Source: Serratia marcescens (lineage in GTDB: Bacteria; Pseudomonadota; Gammaproteobacteria; Enterobacterales; Enterobacteriaceae). From it: DNA of 64,000 nt. Positions within the stretch are counted from its first letter, which is position 1; every line of letters starts with the position of its first letter. The DNA is taken from contig NZ_JARVZZ010000001.1 in the NCBI RefSeq assembly GCF_029846115.1, forward strand, positions 3,906,001 through 3,970,000, read 5' to 3'. The translations under genes and the position numbers were made by a program. The notes under the pieces are model-generated. The model was given only the letters and a program-made list of their open reading frames with translations, did no database searches and was not told where the DNA came from. Below are positions 62,622-64,000 of the stretch, one piece after another.

Positions 62622-63725
62622 ATGAAGTCGCAACACGATCCTGGCCGATCCACCAAGTCTCGCCATACCGAATACTCGCTGATCTTCCCCATCGCCGCGC
62701 TGGTGGTGTTGAATCTGTGGAGCAGCACCACTCACTTTCCGCTGATCGTCGGCATCAACATTCTCGCGCTGGTGGGGATCCTCAGCAGCGCCTTCAGCGT
62801 GGTGCGCCACGCCGACGTGCTCGCCCACCGGTTGGGCGAACCCTACGGCTCGCTGATCCTCAGCCTGTCGGTGGTGATCCTCGAGGTCAGCCTGATCTCG
62901 GCGCTGATGGCCACCGGCGACGCCGCACCGGCGCTGATGCGCGACACGCTGTACTCCATCATCATGATCGTTTCCGCCGGCCTGGTCGGGTTCGCGCTGC
63001 TGCTCGGCGGGCGCAAGTTCGCCACCCAGTACGTCAACCTGGGCGGCATCAAACAGTATCTGATGGCGATTTTCCCGCTGGCGGTGATCGTGCTGGTGTT
63101 CCCGAGCGCGCTGCCGGGCGGCAACTTCAGCACCGGGCAAGCGCTGTTGGTCGCGCTGATCTCCGCCGCCATGTATGGCGTGTTCCTGGTGATCCAGACC
63201 AAAACTCACCAGAGTCTGTTCGTGTACGAGCATGAAGACGACGATGGCGACCCGCATCACGGCAAGCCCTCTTCCCACAGCAGTGCCTGGCATGCCGCCT
63301 GGCTCGTCGTACACCTGATCGCGGTTATCGCCGTCACCAAGTTCAACGCCAATCCGCTGGAAGGCCTGCTGACCAAGATGAACGCGCCAGCGCAGTTCAC
63401 CGGTTTCCTGGTGGCGCTGCTGATCCTGTCGCCTGAAGGCCTGGGGGCGCTGCGCGCCGTGTTGAACAACCAGGTGCAACGCGCCATGAACCTGTTCTTC
63501 GGCTCGGTGCTGGCGACCATCTCCCTGACGGTACCGGCGGTCACCATCATCGCCACCCTGACCGGGCAAACGCTGATCTTCGGCCTGCAGACGCCGCATA
63601 TCGTGGTGATGCTGACGGTGCTGCTGCTGTGCCAGCTGTCGTTCTCGACCGGCCGTACCAACGTGCTGAACGGCACCGCCCACCTGGCGCTGTTCGCCGC
63701 CTACATGATGACTATCTTCGCCTGA
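62622..63725 (+). CDS. chaA: Sodium-potassium/proton antiporter ChaA
   Basis: A 367-residue inner-membrane cation/proton antiporter of the CaCA superfamily with eleven or so helices. The two alpha-repeat motifs are visible: LGEPYGSLILSLSVVILEVS in the first half and LLILSPEGLGALRAVLNNQ in the second. An acidic, histidine-rich loop between them (YEHEDDDGDPHHGK) may sense or bind cations. ATG 62622 follows AAGGAG (62606-62611) and gives the E. coli-like length; earlier in-frame codons from 62442 cross the upstream terminator. It helps export Na+, K+ or Ca2+ at high pH or high salt. Confidence 0.93.
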   Translation: MKSQHDPGRSTKSRHTEYSLIFPIAALVVLNLWSSTTHFPLIVGINILALVGILSSAFSVVRHADVLAHRLGEPYGSLILSLSVVILEVSLISALMATGDAAPALMRDTLYSIIMIVSAGLVGFALLLGGRKFATQYVNLGGIKQYLMAIFPLAVIVLVFPSALPGGNFSTGQALLVALISAAMYGVFLVIQTKTHQSLFVYEHEDDDGDPHHGKPSSHSSAWHAAWLVVHLIAVIAVTKFNANPLEGLLTKMNAPAQFTGFLVALLILSPEGLGALRAVLNNQVQRAMNLFFGSVLATISLTVPAVTIIATLTGQTLIFGLQTPHIVVMLTVLLLCQLSFSTGRTNVLNGTAHLALFAAYMMTIFA

Positions 63726-63732
63726 TCAAAAA

Positions 63733-63753
63733 GGGGCGCACACCGTGCGCCCC
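63733..63753. terminator. Bidirectional rho-independent terminator
   Basis: GGGGCGCAC-ACC-GTGCGCCCC, perfect 9-bp arms. On the reverse strand it is followed by TTTTTGATC, making a good terminator for the gene at 63763; for chaA it is followed by TGTCTTCGTTT. Lies between the two convergent stop codons. Confidence 0.85.
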
Positions 63754-63762
63754 TGTCTTCGT

Positions 63763-63999
63763 TTATACCGAGAAGAATATCGCCGCGGCGATCCCCCCGA
63801 ACAAAATCCACTTGATGATGTAATAGCCGGTGCGGTTCCAGGCCTTCAGGCGTTTCCCCACCCGGCGTATCGCATAGATGTATTTGAACATCTTGTTGAC
63901 GCCGCCGGTGCGATCGCCCTCTTCGTTCGGCGCGGTGGCGGCGCTCATCAGATTACGCCCCAGCCAGTGGTTAACCGCCTGCGCCCAGCGATAACGCAT
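63763..63999 (-). CDS. Unidentified protein, C-terminal fragment (runs off the right edge)
   Basis: Seventy-eight residues are visible in frame, reading YRWAQAVNHWLGRNLMSA near the left end, a hydrophilic middle (NEEGDRTGG), a basic stretch (IRRVGKRLKAW) and one C-terminal hydrophobic helix (YYIIKWILFGGIAAAIFFSV). The ATG at 63999 is the last codon in the window, so the true start probably lies beyond it. I do not recognise the family. The strong terminator 9 bases after its stop supports it being a real gene. Confidence 0.6.
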   Translation of the reverse strand: MRYRWAQAVNHWLGRNLMSAATAPNEEGDRTGGVNKMFKYIYAIRRVGKRLKAWNRTGYYIIKWILFGGIAAAIFFSV

Positions 64000-64000
64000 C

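Overview
The window is high-GC (about 60% by eye), densely coded enterobacterial chromosome. Protein resemblance and gene order point to Serratia or a close relative: astC, cioAB, narGHJI, narK-narXL, ychO, cbl and chaCBA are all present. This is recall of family resemblance, not a database search. No tRNA, rRNA, CRISPR array, transposase or integrase was found.

Layout. 1-9.5 kb: the 5' part of astC with a legible nitrogen and arginine control region (sigma-54 promoter, two ARG boxes, two NtrC-like sites), an HSL-type esterase, a complete peptide ABC transporter operon and a YdcR-like MocR regulator. 9.7-12.3 kb: a cyanide-insensitive-type bd oxidase (cioA, cioB, small DUF2474 subunit). 12.3-12.8 kb: a small ribbon-helix-helix-like protein coupled to a two-helix membrane protein. 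12.9-20.9 kb: eight tightly overlapping genes for an apparently uncharacterised fatty-acid-derived product: KAS III-like condensing enzyme, extended SDR, metallo-beta-lactamase-fold hydrolase, adenylate-forming ligase, PAP2 phosphatase, fatty-acid hydroxylase and two paralogous desaturases. This is the best candidate for an undescribed system. 21.1-27.8 kb: narGHJI with an FNR site.

28.1-42.7 kb: a Wzx/Wzy-type exopolysaccharide locus sits between narG and narK. It runs from a WecA-like initiating transferase, preceded by a JUMPstart/ops element (RfaH target), through wza, wzc, wzx, a TupA-like ATP-grasp, wzy and three glycosyltransferases to a secreted glycosidase-like protein. Upstream lie gnu (GlcNAc-PP-Und epimerase) and a membrane-tethered winged-helix regulator. 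43.4-49.1 kb: narK, narX, narL and ychO, with FNR and NarL sites.

49.6-59.9 kb: accessory genes, namely a prepilin peptidase lacking the methyltransferase domain, an orphan tailspike-like beta-helix protein, a second peptide-type ABC transporter with two paralogous binding proteins, and cbl. 60.2-63.7 kb: chaC, chaB, a Fur-box-preceded siderophore-interacting protein and chaA. In E. coli the order is chaA-chaB-chaC-ychN-ychO-narL-narX-narK-narGHJI, so the right two thirds of the window is that backbone interrupted by accessory blocks. The window ends in an unidentified gene fragment.
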